64,000 nt of DNA from JAFGLZ01 sp964622545 (lineage in GTDB: Bacteria; Planctomycetota; Phycisphaerae; UBA1845; JAFGLZ01), in contig CAZUQM010000019.1 of the NCBI GenBank assembly GCA_964622545.1, positions 1 through 64,000 of the forward strand, in the 5' to 3' direction. The stretch's first letter is position 1; every line of letters begins with the position of its first letter. The notes beneath the pieces were generated by a model that saw only the letters and a program-made list of their open reading frames with translations, did no database searches and was not told the DNA's origin. The translations under genes were made by a program, and so were the position numbers. Below, piece after piece: positions 1 to 8,849 of the stretch.

Positions 1-38
1 AAAGCCATGACCCGCAAGGAGCTAGTAACCGGAGTTGG

Positions 39-1691
39 CTAGAGATTCAGTTCGAAGTATTGGGGCCCGTGCAGCCTGGCCGCCTCGAGGCGTTCCCGGG
101 CTCGCACGTTCGAATCGACGCCGTCGGGCTGCGTGGGGGGCATGAAGTCGGCGGGTGTCTTGCCGATGATCTCCTCGCGCCGGCAGCCGAAGAGCTCGCA
201 CGCGCGCTGGTTGCAGTCGACGAAGCGCTGGGTCATGAGGAAGATCGCGTCGCCCGAGGCCTCGAACAGCGTGCGGTAGAGTTCCTCGCTTTCCTTGAGC
301 TGCTCTTGGGCGCGCTTGGAGTCGCTGATGTCGACGAAGGTTTCCAGCAGGAGCCGGCGTCCCTCGAGGTTGATGGGCGCGACGGTCTTGAGAATCGGCA
401 CATCCTCGCCCTTGCGCGTGACGAGGCGTTTCTCGCCCATGTTGACGGGCTGATCGATGCCGCGGAGCGGGCACCGCTTTGACGACCCGGTGCAGAGATG
501 GTCGCGGCAGCTCCGGCCGATGACCTGATCGGCGGGCATCTCCATGGTGGCCAGCGCGGCGGGGTTCGCCTCGATGATCGTCTGGTCCTCGGGATCGACG
601 ATGACGATGCCGGCCTGAACAGAGTTGAGGATGGTGCGGAGTCGGCTTTCGCTTTCGACCAGGGCCTGCCGCGAGGCCATGGCCTGCTTGTAGCTCTTGT
701 CCATCCGGCGGACCGTCCTGCCGAGCAGGACGTTGAGTCCGGCGAGAAGCAAGCCGCCCAGGACCAGGCCAAGCGCGGTGACGACGGCCAGTGAGGTCAG
801 GGCGTTTTCCTCACTGAACGTGCGGTCGCGAAGGACGAGCATGCGTCCCACGATGCGGTCTCCGGCATCGCGGAGCGGGAGCTGGGCGACGTCGTAGGGA
901 CGGTCCAGGGTGAGCCGTACGATGTCGTCGTCCGGCGGGTCGCCGACGAGGAGTGGTTCGACCTGTGCGGGTCGGGGATCGAGCGTCTTGTCGACGACGA
1001 CGTAGCGCTCGAGGGCGTCCCAGTCGGCCTGGCGACCGAGCATGACCATGCCTGCTTCCCACTCGGCCCGGTTGAGATGCGCTTTGTCGATCAGGACCAG
1101 CAGGTCGGCCCCCGCGACCTGATGGATGTCTTGGGTGACGTCCTCGATCTCCTTGCCGAGTTCGAGATAGCCTGCCAGTTCGCCGTTGATGTACCAGGGG
1201 TGCACCACGCGGAGTGTGAACGTGCCGAGCGGACCGAGCTCGATGCCGTGGCAGGGCTCGTTCGATGCGACCGCGCCGCGCATGGTGAAGCGTTTGATGA
1301 GGTCGCCGCGGCGTTCGGGTTTGTGCACGCGGAGGAAGCAGCGGGTATCGGGCTCATGGAAGTAGAAGTGGGTCACGCCGTGGTCGCCGCGGTAGCGCTC
1401 AAAGAGGCCCTTCGTCTGGCCCATCAGGCTTCTTCGATCTCGGGCGAGCCAGGCCTGTTGGATCTTCGGGTTTCGGCTGAAGGCCTCGATGGCGGCGCTC
1501 ATGAGGTGTGCGTCCTCGGTGAGCCGCTTGGTGAACAGCCTCTGGACGGAACGGACGAGCTCGGCCGAGTCCTTGCGGATCTCGCCGAGCTCCATCCAGT
1601 GTGTGCTGACCACGAAGCCGCACATCAACAGAGCGATCATGGCTCCGATAGGCAGCAGGACACGCGTACGGAGATCGTCGGTTCTGGGCAT
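39..1691 (-). pseudogene. Membrane sensor (Cache + PAS) with no output domain, C-terminally cut
   Basis: The protein has an N-terminal membrane helix (about residues 8-30), an extracytoplasmic segment of about 250 residues of double-Cache type (with a FLRVHKPERRGD-like stretch), a second helix (GLVLGGLLLAGLNVLL), one complete PAS domain and the first two thirds of another. The first PAS carries a Cys-rich stretch (GRSCRDHLCTGSSKRCPL). Such proteins normally continue into a histidine kinase or GGDEF module. Here the frame stops at 39-41 right after YFE, where a PAS core would continue, and no other frame carries it on over the 38 bases left. The ATG at 1691 is chosen over the one at 1763 because the extra 24 residues are low-complexity and precede the membrane helix. 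It could be a real truncation, a frameshift or an assembly edge effect. The PAS and Cache calls are firm; the ligand is unknown. Confidence 0.6.
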
Positions 1692-2026
1692 GGTCGTACT
1701 TCGTCCCAGTCGGAGGCGACCCGAGTTGGGGGCGTCGGGTCGTTTGGCTCCTGCTCGTTCCATTTGTGCCAGGCGGGCGGAGGGCCCAGCGGAGTCGCCT
1801 GATGGGACGCTCCACTGTACTGGCGGGTCCGCCCTGTTCGATGAGCCCTGTGAGTAGTATCGACGGGTGCACGCCGGGTATTCAGCATGACAACCGAGAG
1901 GGGCGGCGGGGGTCTTCCTGGACCTAAGCCCTCAAGGGGGAAAGGCGTTGGGTCCTCGCCGATTCGGCAAGCGAAAGGCCAAGCCGGTCGGTCGGGGGGC
2001 GGATGCCCGCGGGGAGGCGTATCGCC

Positions 2027-2944
2027 CTATAGGGCCAGCAGAGGCCATAGATATCGGACCGCGATGCACACCAGCACACCCGCCACGACGGTCTTGATCC
2101 ACCCGGACGGGACGACATGCTGAAGGCGAGCTCCGAGGTAGATGCCGGCCAGGCCGCCCAGACCGAACAAGGCCCCGAGCAGGACGTCCGGCGAGGCCGA
2201 TATCCCCGACTGCGGGGGAGGCAGCAGCCGATAACACACCGCGGCCGCCAGCGAGGCCACCCAGGTCGACAACAGGGCCGGGCCCGAGACCGCGCCGACC
2301 GGCAGGCGAAGGACGGCGATGCAGTAGGGGGCCATGACCGCGCCACCGCCGATGCCGTAGGCGCCGCCCACGACGCCGACGGCGCCGGAGACGGCCAACA
2401 ATCCGAACGTGCCGAACCGGTGAGCCACGCCGCCGACCTCGAGGCAACTCTCTCGCAGGCCGATACGTCCGCCCGTGACGGGTTGGACGCGACGCGCGGC
2501 TCCGGCCGGTTGGTTCGAGCCGTGCTGCCTCTTCCGCCGGACGTCGAGCAGCATCCTGACGCCGAGCAGGAGCAGGACGACGCCGACGAAGATCTTGAAC
2601 CGGCCGGGCTCGAGCAGATAGCGCGTCCGGACCCAAGCCCCCAAGAGCATGCCGGGCAGCGTTCCTGCGATGAGGAGCGTTGCCAGCGGCCAGGCCATCC
2701 GGCGTTCCTGGATGTGCCGGAGCAGGCCGCCTGGGATGGCGACCACGTTGTAGACGAGGTTGGTGGCGCTGACGCCCGGGGCGGTGTAGCCGAGCACGCT
2801 CATCTGGAAGGGCAGCAGGGCGAACGCTCCGCTGATGCCGCCCATGGAGGTCAGGGCTGAGACCACGAGCATGACCAACGGGGGCAGGACGAGGTAGGTC
2901 TCCACGCCCGATGTGGGGAAGCGATAGGTCAGCAGGTCCAGCAT
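2027..2944 (-). CDS. TauE/SafE-family membrane exporter
   Basis: A 305-residue integral membrane protein with about eight hydrophobic segments. Its TauE/SafE features are an N-terminal GGISGAFALLPF stretch, followed by a Gly-rich repeat of the same idea in the second half (GGAYGIGGGAVMAPY). Members are thought to export sulfite, sulfoacetate or related organosulfur anions, but the substrate cannot be read from this sequence and no sulfur-metabolism gene lies beside it. A polar, basic loop near residues 135-160 separates the two halves. It lies on the same strand as the ParA-type gene upstream, 187 bases away, with a hairpin in between, so it is probably transcribed separately. Family call is solid; function beyond anion export is inference. 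Confidence 0.85.
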   Translation of the reverse strand: MLDLLTYRFPTSGVETYLVLPPLVMLVVSALTSMGGISGAFALLPFQMSVLGYTAPGVSATNLVYNVVAIPGGLLRHIQERRMAWPLATLLIAGTLPGMLLGAWVRTRYLLEPGRFKIFVGVVLLLLGVRMLLDVRRKRQHGSNQPAGAARRVQPVTGGRIGLRESCLEVGGVAHRFGTFGLLAVSGAVGVVGGAYGIGGGAVMAPYCIAVLRLPVGAVSGPALLSTWVASLAAAVCYRLLPPPQSGISASPDVLLGALFGLGGLAGIYLGARLQHVVPSGWIKTVVAGVLVCIAVRYLWPLLAL

Positions 2945-3069
2945 GGTCGGGGCTCACGTTCAAGCCATGCCGGCACGATACGGGCTAGGGGGGGCGGTGT
3001 CGATGGTCCGTTGGGTGGGGCGTCGCCCGAAGTGATGAAGCATGACGACGACATGTCAGCAAGCGACGC

Positions 3070-3097
3070 GGGCCGGACGTCAGGTGGCGTCCGGCCC
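3070..3097 (-). terminator. Stem-loop downstream of the ParA-type gene
   Basis: A perfect 10-bp inverted repeat (GGGCCGGACG at 3070-3079 and CGTCCGGCCC at 3088-3097) with an 8-base loop lies 35 bases past the stop of the ParA-type gene. There is no U-run on either strand, so it may be a weak terminator or an RNA-end stabiliser. Confidence 0.45.
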
Positions 3098-3131
3098 GTG
3101 GTGTGCTTCGATGGCTTCTGGTGCCGGCCGG

Positions 3132-4355
3132 CTAGGACATCGCCGGCTCGGGTTGATCGTGGAGATCGACCTCGACGATGGAGTTCAGCTCGCCGTAGGG
3201 GTTGCTCTCGACGTAGGTGTTGTGCGGGTCTTGGGTCCAGGCCCCGTCGATCACGTAGCGGTAGCGGTAGCGGCCGGGGTCGAGCCTGAGCGTGATGCCG
3301 AACGAGCCGTTGTCGTCCTCGTGGGCCAGGGCGGTCGACTCCGGCGACCAGTTGTTGAAGTCGCCGGCCAGCTCGACGTGGCTGGCGCCGGGGGCATGGA
3401 CCGCGAAGCGGACGCCGTCGTCGGTGGGTTGCACGCCGTAGGTGGTCTCGATCTTCTTGTCGACCTCCTCGGGCGTCGGCTCGGAGGTTGGTTCCTCGCT
3501 CGGTCCGAGCAACGGTGAGGAGGTGGCCAGCAGCTCGTCGGCGCGACGGGCCAGGGCGCTGGCCTGCTCGAGCAGCACGTGATGGACCGTGTCGATCTCG
3601 CCGACGGAGATGATCTCGCTGGCCAGGCGGTTGAAGTCGCGATGGCCCGGACTGGACGGATCGTAATCGCAGATCGGCTGACCGTAACCGGTGGCCTCAC
3701 GGAGCTTGGCGTTGAAGTTGATGTGCGTCTTGAGGACCTGTCCGCCGAACTTCTTGCGGAGCTCGGCGATGACCTGCCGGGCGTGCTTGGTGCGGACGTC
3801 GTAGAGGTTGGGCAGGATATGGGCGTCGAGGTCCTGGCCCGTCTCTTCGACGATCTCGGCCATGGTGGTCATCTGGCGGGTCAGGCCGTGCAGGGCGAAG
3901 TAGCCGGTGTCGACGGGGATAATGACCTCGCCGGCGGCGCGGAGGGCGTTGCCGGTGAGCAGGCCGATGCTGGGCGGGCAGTCGACGACGCAGTAGTCGT
4001 AGTCGTCGGCGACGGCGTGCAAGGCCTCGGCGAGCCGATGGAGACGGTCTTGCGCGGTGGCGAGCTCTTGCTCCATCCTCTGGAGTCCCGGGCAGGAGGG
4101 CGCCAAGTCGAGGTCCTTGCTGATCTGCCACGTGACGATCGCGAGATCGACGCGTTGCTCGCCGCAAAGGACGTTGTAGATCGACTGGTGGATCTGCTCC
4201 TCGGGCACGGCGAGGCCGACGGCGCAGTGGCTCTGGGGGTCCATGTCGACCAACAGGGTTCTCCGCCCCTGATTGGCCAGGCAGGCCGACAGGTTGATGG
4301 CGACGGTGGTCTTGCCACAACCTCCCTTTTGGTTTGCTACGGCGATGATCCTCAT
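3132..4355 (-). CDS. ParA/Soj-type ATPase fused to a C-terminal CBM48-like glycogen-binding domain
   Basis: Residues 1-255 are a ParA/MinD-family ATPase: deviant Walker A KGGCGKTT at 10-17 with the signature lysine, the VDMDPQ switch at 36-41, and Walker B YCVVDCPPS at 121-129. After an acidic, Pro/Thr-rich linker (about 284-300), residues 312-398 form an AMPK/CBM48-type glycogen-binding domain (VELAGDFNNWSPE at 328-340, RYRYRYVIDGAW at 362-373, followed by DPHNTYVESNPYGE). ParA proteins move or position cargo such as chromosome origins or protein clusters. CBM48 domains bind alpha-glucans. The combination suggests an ATPase that positions or senses storage polysaccharide, but that is inference. 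No parB neighbour is present. The ATG at 4355 is followed at once by the conserved beta strand (MRIIAVANQKGG), which fixes the start. Confidence 0.9.
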   Translation of the reverse strand: MRIIAVANQKGGCGKTTVAINLSACLANQGRRTLLVDMDPQSHCAVGLAVPEEQIHQSIYNVLCGEQRVDLAIVTWQISKDLDLAPSCPGLQRMEQELATAQDRLHRLAEALHAVADDYDYCVVDCPPSIGLLTGNALRAAGEVIIPVDTGYFALHGLTRQMTTMAEIVEETGQDLDAHILPNLYDVRTKHARQVIAELRKKFGGQVLKTHINFNAKLREATGYGQPICDYDPSSPGHRDFNRLASEIISVGEIDTVHHVLLEQASALARRADELLATSSPLLGPSEEPTSEPTPEEVDKKIETTYGVQPTDDGVRFAVHAPGASHVELAGDFNNWSPESTALAHEDDNGSFGITLRLDPGRYRYRYVIDGAWTQDPHNTYVESNPYGELNSIVEVDLHDQPEPAMS

Positions 4356-4642
4356 CGAAGCACTCCTCGATCTGACAGGCCCGGCGGCTTTTCAGGAGTT
4401 GGCGTGCTGACGGGACGGCAGGCTCGCCTCCTGCTTGCCCTAAAAGACCGCCTCGTCGTCTCTACGAGGGTCGTGCGCAGGGCGTCACGACCGATAAAAA
4501 CTGACGTAAGTCATCATCGGCAGTGCTGCTATCGAGACTTCACACTTTCTTATCGGACCCTTGTCGGCTTTCGCAACGCGGTGCAGGAACAGGCCGATTC
4601 GGATCGCTCATCGACGTGATCCACCAACCGCGACCCGCACCA

Positions 4643-4671
4643 TTGACACACGTGAGCGATGGGTCTACTAT
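4643..4671 (+). promoter_or_regulatory. Sigma-70-type promoter of hldE-gmhA
   Basis: TTGACA (4643-4648), a 17-base spacer and TACTAT (4666-4671) form a near-consensus housekeeping promoter. Transcription would start near 4678, giving a leader of about 42 bases before the hldE ATG. Confidence 0.7.
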
Positions 4672-4678
4672 CACGCAA

Positions 4679-4694
4679 GTTAATGTCAATTAAC
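4679..4694. promoter_or_regulatory. Dyad over the hldE transcription start, candidate operator
   Basis: A perfect inverted repeat GTTAAT-GTCA-ATTAAC begins about 8 bases after the -10 box, so a dimeric regulator bound here would block initiation. It is AT-rich in a GC-rich genome. No regulator gene sits beside it, and the binding protein is unknown. Confidence 0.4.
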
Positions 4695-4719
4695 ACGATA
4701 CAGCAGGTGGTTGCCGGCC

Positions 4720-6219
4720 ATGGCTCTTGACCTCGCTCAGTGGATCGACCGGTTCGACGCTCTAAAGGTGCTCGTCCTCGGGGAGTACGTCCTCGACCAG
4801 CATTGGTACGGCGAGGCCGAGGCGATCAGTCCGGAGGCTCCCGTTCCCGTCCTTCGGGTCCGCAACGAGACGGCTCGTCCCGGCGGGGCGGGCCATGTGG
4901 CCGCGGCCCTGGCGGCGCTCGGTCTGGACGTCGCCTGCTGCGGTGGCATCGGCAGCGACCCCGCGGGGGATCGGCTGGTCCAGGCGCTGGGCAGCGTGGA
5001 CGTGCGGACCGACGGGCTGATCGGGCTCGACGGCTGGCAGACCACGACGCACACGCGTCTGATCGGGCTGGCCCAGCATCGCCACCCCCAGCAGATGATG
5101 CGGGTCGAAAGCGCCGCGGGCGAGGGCATACCGCGGACCGGTGGGCGCCGCGTACTCGAGGCCGTCCGGGAGCGGCTCGACCAGGTGGACGTGGTTTGCC
5201 TGCGCGACGGCGAGGAACAACCGTGGCCCGAGTCGCTGTGTCGCGAGGCCGTCGAGGCGGTTCGTGGCGCGGGCCGGCCGATCTTGGTCAGTCCGGCCCC
5301 GGGCGTGGATTGGGATCGCTATCGGGGCGCGACGGTGTTGACGCCGAATCGGCGGAAGCTGGCCCGAGCCGCGGGCGTGGGCACGGCGCTGCTGGGTCGC
5401 GTGGCCGAGCTGGCCGAACCGATACGCGATCGGCTCGAGCTGGAGGCGATGGTGGTCACGCTGGATCGGGACGGGGCGATGGTCGTGCCTTGCGGGGGCG
5501 ACGCCGTACCGATCCCGACGCATCCGCGATCGGTGTACGACATCACGGGCGCCGGCGACGTGATGCTGGCGGTGCTGTCGGCGGCGCGGGCGGCGGGGGC
5601 GGACTGGGTCGAGGCCGCGGCTCTGTCGAATGTGGCCGCGGGGCTGAGCGTGGAGCGCGTCGGGCCGGTGACGATCGGGGCTGACGAGCTGCGTGCCGAC
5701 CTCGGGTTCGAGGGCCGCGCCGGGGCGAGCAAGCTACGGACGGTGGACGGCCTGCTGGCGGAGCTGGCGTCGCGACGGGCATCGGGCAGCCGGGTGGTCT
5801 TCACGAACGGTTGCTTCGATGTGCTGCACGCCGGGCACATCCAGTACTTCAAGTTCTGCCGACAGCACGGGGACGTGGTCGTCGTCGGGCTCAACTCGGA
5901 CGCGTCGGTCCGCTCACAGGACAAGGGCGACGACCGGCCGATCAACAACCAGCTCGATCGGGCCCGGATGCTGAGCGCGCTGGAGGACATCGATTACGTG
6001 GTGATCTTCGACGACCCCACCCCGGAGGATCTGATCCGGAGCATCTTGCCCGATGCGCTGGTCAAGGGGGCCGACTGGTCCAAGTGGGTTTGCGGACGGG
6101 AGATCGTCGAGGCCAACGGGGGCGAGGTGATCCTCGCACCGATGCTCCAGGGCTACAGCACGACCGAGCTACTGGCACGCATACGAGGGATGGAAGAGCG
6201 CCGTGAACGAGACGATTGA
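4720..6219 (+). CDS. hldE: Bifunctional heptose-7-phosphate kinase / heptose-1-phosphate adenylyltransferase
   Basis: HldE phosphorylates D-glycero-D-manno-heptose 7-phosphate at C1 and later adenylylates heptose 1-phosphate to ADP-heptose, the donor for envelope heptose. Residues 1 to about 330 are a PfkB/ribokinase-type kinase (PGGAGHVA near 54, catalytic ITGAGDVMLA near 275). Residues from about 350 are a cytidylyltransferase-like domain (FTNGCFDVLHAGHIQ, with HAGH near 370 as the nucleotide-binding HxGH motif, then a late GYSTTELLARI). At 499 residues it is full family length. The ATG at 4720 is chosen over the in-frame TTG at 4711 because a purine-rich site (CAGGTGG) lies 9-10 bases ahead and the protein then begins MALDLAQWIDRF. 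It overlaps gmhA by 17 bases, so the two are co-translated. Confidence 0.95.
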   Translation: MALDLAQWIDRFDALKVLVLGEYVLDQHWYGEAEAISPEAPVPVLRVRNETARPGGAGHVAAALAALGLDVACCGGIGSDPAGDRLVQALGSVDVRTDGLIGLDGWQTTTHTRLIGLAQHRHPQQMMRVESAAGEGIPRTGGRRVLEAVRERLDQVDVVCLRDGEEQPWPESLCREAVEAVRGAGRPILVSPAPGVDWDRYRGATVLTPNRRKLARAAGVGTALLGRVAELAEPIRDRLELEAMVVTLDRDGAMVVPCGGDAVPIPTHPRSVYDITGAGDVMLAVLSAARAAGADWVEAAALSNVAAGLSVERVGPVTIGADELRADLGFEGRAGASKLRTVDGLLAELASRRASGSRVVFTNGCFDVLHAGHIQYFKFCRQHGDVVVVGLNSDASVRSQDKGDDRPINNQLDRARMLSALEDIDYVVIFDDPTPEDLIRSILPDALVKGADWSKWVCGREIVEANGGEVILAPMLQGYSTTELLARIRGMEERRERDD

Positions 6220-6787
6220 TCAGCAGATTGCCAATCACGATCGGGCGATCCGGTCGGTTCGTGCTCAGCAGGACGTCCTTGAGCGGATGGCCGATGCGAT
6301 GATCGCGTCGTTTCGGCGAGGGGGGCGAACCTACCTGGTGGGTAACGGCGGCAGCGCGGCCGACTGTCAGCACATTGCGGCCGAGCTGATCAGCCGGCTT
6401 CGTCCGGGCCCGTTGCGGCCGTCGCTTCCGGCGGTGGCGTTGACGACGGACACGTCGATCCTGACGGCGATCGGCAACGACTACGAGTTCGACGTGGCAT
6501 TCCGTCGTCAGGTGGAGGGGCTCGTTCGTGAGGGCGACGTGCTGTGGGCGCTGAGCACGTCGGGCCACAGCCAGAACGTCCTGCTGGCGATCGAGGAGGC
6601 ACGGGCTCGCGGCGCGACGATCATCGGCTTCAGCGGCGGCGACGGGGGCAAGCTCCGTGAGGTGGCCGATTTGTGTCTGGTCGTGGAGGGCGAGACGACG
6701 GATCGCATCCAGGAGGGGCACCAACTCGCGTACCATCTGATCTGCTATGCGATCGAGGCCGCGTTTCGAGAGGATGGAGACGAGTGA
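6203..6787 (+). CDS. gmhA: Sedoheptulose 7-phosphate isomerase
   Basis: GmhA converts sedoheptulose 7-phosphate to heptose 7-phosphate, the substrate of the HldE kinase encoded just upstream. The 194-residue protein is a single SIS domain of GmhA length, with GNGGSAADCQH (phosphate binding), DTSILTAIGNDYEF, ALSTSGHSQNV and the C-terminal EGHQLAYHLICYAIE helix that supplies a metal-binding residue in the family. The start is a GTG inside hldE with GGAAGAG just ahead. The heptose 1,7-bisphosphate phosphatase (GmhB) that would complete the pathway is not in this window. Confidence 0.93.
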   Translation: MNETIDQQIANHDRAIRSVRAQQDVLERMADAMIASFRRGGRTYLVGNGGSAADCQHIAAELISRLRPGPLRPSLPAVALTTDTSILTAIGNDYEFDVAFRRQVEGLVREGDVLWALSTSGHSQNVLLAIEEARARGATIIGFSGGDGGKLREVADLCLVVEGETTDRIQEGHQLAYHLICYAIEAAFREDGDE

Positions 6788-6827
6788 ACGTCGACCGTCT
6801 CGCAGACGCTGGGGCGTCACTTTGGTT

Positions 6828-6845
6828 GCGGCGGCTTGACGCCGC
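6828..6845. terminator. Stem-loop between convergent gmhA and the ResB-like gene
   Basis: GCGGCG (6828-6833) pairs with CGCCGC (6840-6845) around a 6-base loop, 41 bases past gmhA. There is no T-run. Directly downstream lie several close copies of ACACGTC (6852-6894) that look like a short degenerate tandem stretch rather than a gene. Confidence 0.3.
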
Positions 6846-6932
6846 GAGGCGACACGTCAACAAGCCGACACGTCGGCACGTGAACACGTCGACATAGCGT
6901 CGAACGGCAACGCTCCTTTGCAGTCGCGTCTC

Positions 6933-8672
6933 CTACGAGCGCTTCGCGCGGCGGTAACGGCCGATCTTCTGGAACAGCACGACGATCATGCCCAGCATCA
7001 GCCCCACGTAGCCCACGTACACCACCGGCTCGCCCGGGTCGGATACCACGCTCAACATGCTGGCGGCGGGTTCGTTTCGCCGGTCGAACTGGTAGCTGCT
7101 CTGGTAGAAGCGGTAGCCGCCGTACTTGAGCGGCGCGTTCATGCTGATGGTGCGCTCGAGGGTGACGTCGTTGATCTTGTCGTTGATGCGGACGCGGCTC
7201 TCGTAGGTGCGCGGGCTCTGGCTGCCGGGGTACTTGGTGATGACGGGCTCGAGCAGGGTGATCTCGAAGCCGAGCCTGGTTCGCGGCGGGACGAAGCCGA
7301 CCTGGACGCGGCGGCCGCCGATGTGCACGTCGTAGCTCTCGCCGCGTCGGACCCAGAGACGGTGGGCGGTCTGGTCGGTTTTGAGGCATAGCTTGGCGGC
7401 CGGCACGCGGTGGCGCGGCCTGGGCGGGATCGGTTTGAGGACCCGCTCCTGGCGGGCCCGGGGCAGGTACTCGATCACGGTAACGCTCGTGTCGTCCCAG
7501 GGTGTCTCGGCGGTCTTGCCGAGGACGATGCGTCGGCTGGTGACGTTGCCCTGCTCGTCGGTGATACGGGCGTAGAGCTGGTCGTTGGCGTCGGCGATGA
7601 GGTCGAGGGAGTTCGTGCGGGGCCCGAGGACGGTGGCCTCCTCGTAGCGAAACGTGACGGGGCTCTCGGCCGGTTGGGTCGAGGGCGGCATGCCGCCGGC
7701 GGCCGGGAAGTCGCGATCGGGGAAGCGGGCGAAGATGCGATGCGTGTCGGTCTTGCCGTCGGGGGCGGTCAGGTCGAACTCGATCATCGGGTTGACGGGC
7801 CTGGAGCTGACCGAGCGAATCTCCTTGCCGGAGACCTGGGCATAGGGCAAGTAGCGGCGCACGCGGACCTTGTAGCCCGAGTCGCCGAGGGCGACGGACT
7901 GGTCCATCTGGGCGTCGACGTCGATGCTGGTGGTCGTGCCGTCGACGGTGGCCTGGAGCTTGCCGCGTCTCGGCGAGGCCGGAGCGGTGGTCGGCTCGAG
8001 GAGCTTGGCCAGGACGCCGGGGTCGTCGACGCGGAGGAGCCGCAAGCTGACGCGGCCGGCGCGGACCGGCTCGCCGCTGATGAGCCACTGCTCGTGGTCG
8101 TGGTCGCCGTGTCGGACGCGGACCTTCGCGGCGGAGCGCGGCCCGTTCGGATCGGCCATGACGCGCTCGCCCTCGTCGATGGTGTCGTGGGCGAAGTCCT
8201 CGATGGTCCAGGCGACGCCCTGGATGCTGTAGCCGGCGCGCTCGGGATCGAAGGCGGGCCCGTCGGGGCCGACGGGGACGGTCCACTCGGTGCGTCCTTC
8301 GTCCGAGGCGAACCGTAGCACGAAGCCGTCGCCGTCGAAGGTGGCGCGGGTCTCTTGCGGTCGGAGCCAGAGCTGGCCGTGCACGCTCCAGAGCTTGGTG
8401 ATCAGGGCGCCCAGGAGGATCGTGAGGATGGCGACGTGGGTGATCGCGAAGCCCGCCTGGCTTCGGCGCCATGGCCAACGCGTGATGAGCGAGGCCAGCA
8501 CGTTGGCGCCGAGTGCGGCCATGAGCAGGGCGAACCAGGCACTGCCATAGAAGACGCGCAGAGCGGCTTCGGTGCCTTGCCGCGTTTCGTAGATGCTGGC
8601 GGCGGACATGGCCAGGGCTAGGGCGGCGATGAGCACGACGGCCAGCTTCAGCGAACCAAGTGTTCGCAGCAT
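6933..8672 (-). CDS. resB: ResB-family cytochrome c biogenesis protein
   Basis: ResB/Ccs1 works with CcsA in system II cytochrome c maturation, handling heme and apocytochrome outside the membrane. The 579-residue protein begins with a hydrophobic helix (SLKLAVVLIAALALAMSAASIYE). It has a second helix with WFALLMAALGANVLASLITR, a third (AGFAITHVAILTILLGALITKL), a long extracytoplasmic part of about 430 residues, and a last helix (VVYVGYVGLMLGMIVVLF) ending in a basic tail. The topology and the N-terminal GS-LKLA and YGSxWF motifs match ResB. The SMN..LKY..Y.FYQSSY motif near residue 525 is typical for the family. No ccsA partner is seen here. Convergent with gmhA. Confidence 0.85.
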   Translation of the reverse strand: MLRTLGSLKLAVVLIAALALAMSAASIYETRQGTEAALRVFYGSAWFALLMAALGANVLASLITRWPWRRSQAGFAITHVAILTILLGALITKLWSVHGQLWLRPQETRATFDGDGFVLRFASDEGRTEWTVPVGPDGPAFDPERAGYSIQGVAWTIEDFAHDTIDEGERVMADPNGPRSAAKVRVRHGDHDHEQWLISGEPVRAGRVSLRLLRVDDPGVLAKLLEPTTAPASPRRGKLQATVDGTTTSIDVDAQMDQSVALGDSGYKVRVRRYLPYAQVSGKEIRSVSSRPVNPMIEFDLTAPDGKTDTHRIFARFPDRDFPAAGGMPPSTQPAESPVTFRYEEATVLGPRTNSLDLIADANDQLYARITDEQGNVTSRRIVLGKTAETPWDDTSVTVIEYLPRARQERVLKPIPPRPRHRVPAAKLCLKTDQTAHRLWVRRGESYDVHIGGRRVQVGFVPPRTRLGFEITLLEPVITKYPGSQSPRTYESRVRINDKINDVTLERTISMNAPLKYGGYRFYQSSYQFDRRNEPAASMLSVVSDPGEPVVYVGYVGLMLGMIVVLFQKIGRYRRAKRS

Positions 8673-8790
8673 CCTACCCTCGGGGTCTTCGGGGCTCGCT
8701 CGATGGTTCCGGGCGGTTCACCGCGGTGGTGGGACCGGAATCCACCATCATCCCGCATGGGCGCTCGGGTGGTCAAGCGTGGCGGCGCAA

Positions 8791-8820
8791 TTGCAGCCGG
8801 TGGCTCGTTTTGGCTAGAAT
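8791..8820 (+). promoter_or_regulatory. Putative promoter of pgsA-ribBA
   Basis: TTGCAG (8791-8796), an 18-base spacer and TAGAAT (8815-8820) lie 30 bases before the pgsA ATG. The match is fair and the position is right for a short leader. Confidence 0.45.
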
Positions 8821-8849
8821 GGGATAGCGACACTAGGGTCCAGGCGCCT

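Larger units (their letters stand above)
4356..4719. other. Divergent intergenic region between the ParA-type gene and hldE
   Basis: About 360 bases between divergent genes. The hldE-proximal end holds a clear promoter and a dyad, described separately. The rest is relatively AT-rich for this genome and holds a short 6-bp hairpin (CCTCGT/ACGAGG, 4451-4469). I see no convincing small gene and no confident promoter for the ParA-type gene. Confidence 0.6.

Noticed and set aside
6845..6898. Close repeats of ACACGTC, suggesting a CRISPR-like or tandem array
   Set aside because: Spacing is irregular, units are only 7 bases and no cas gene is near.
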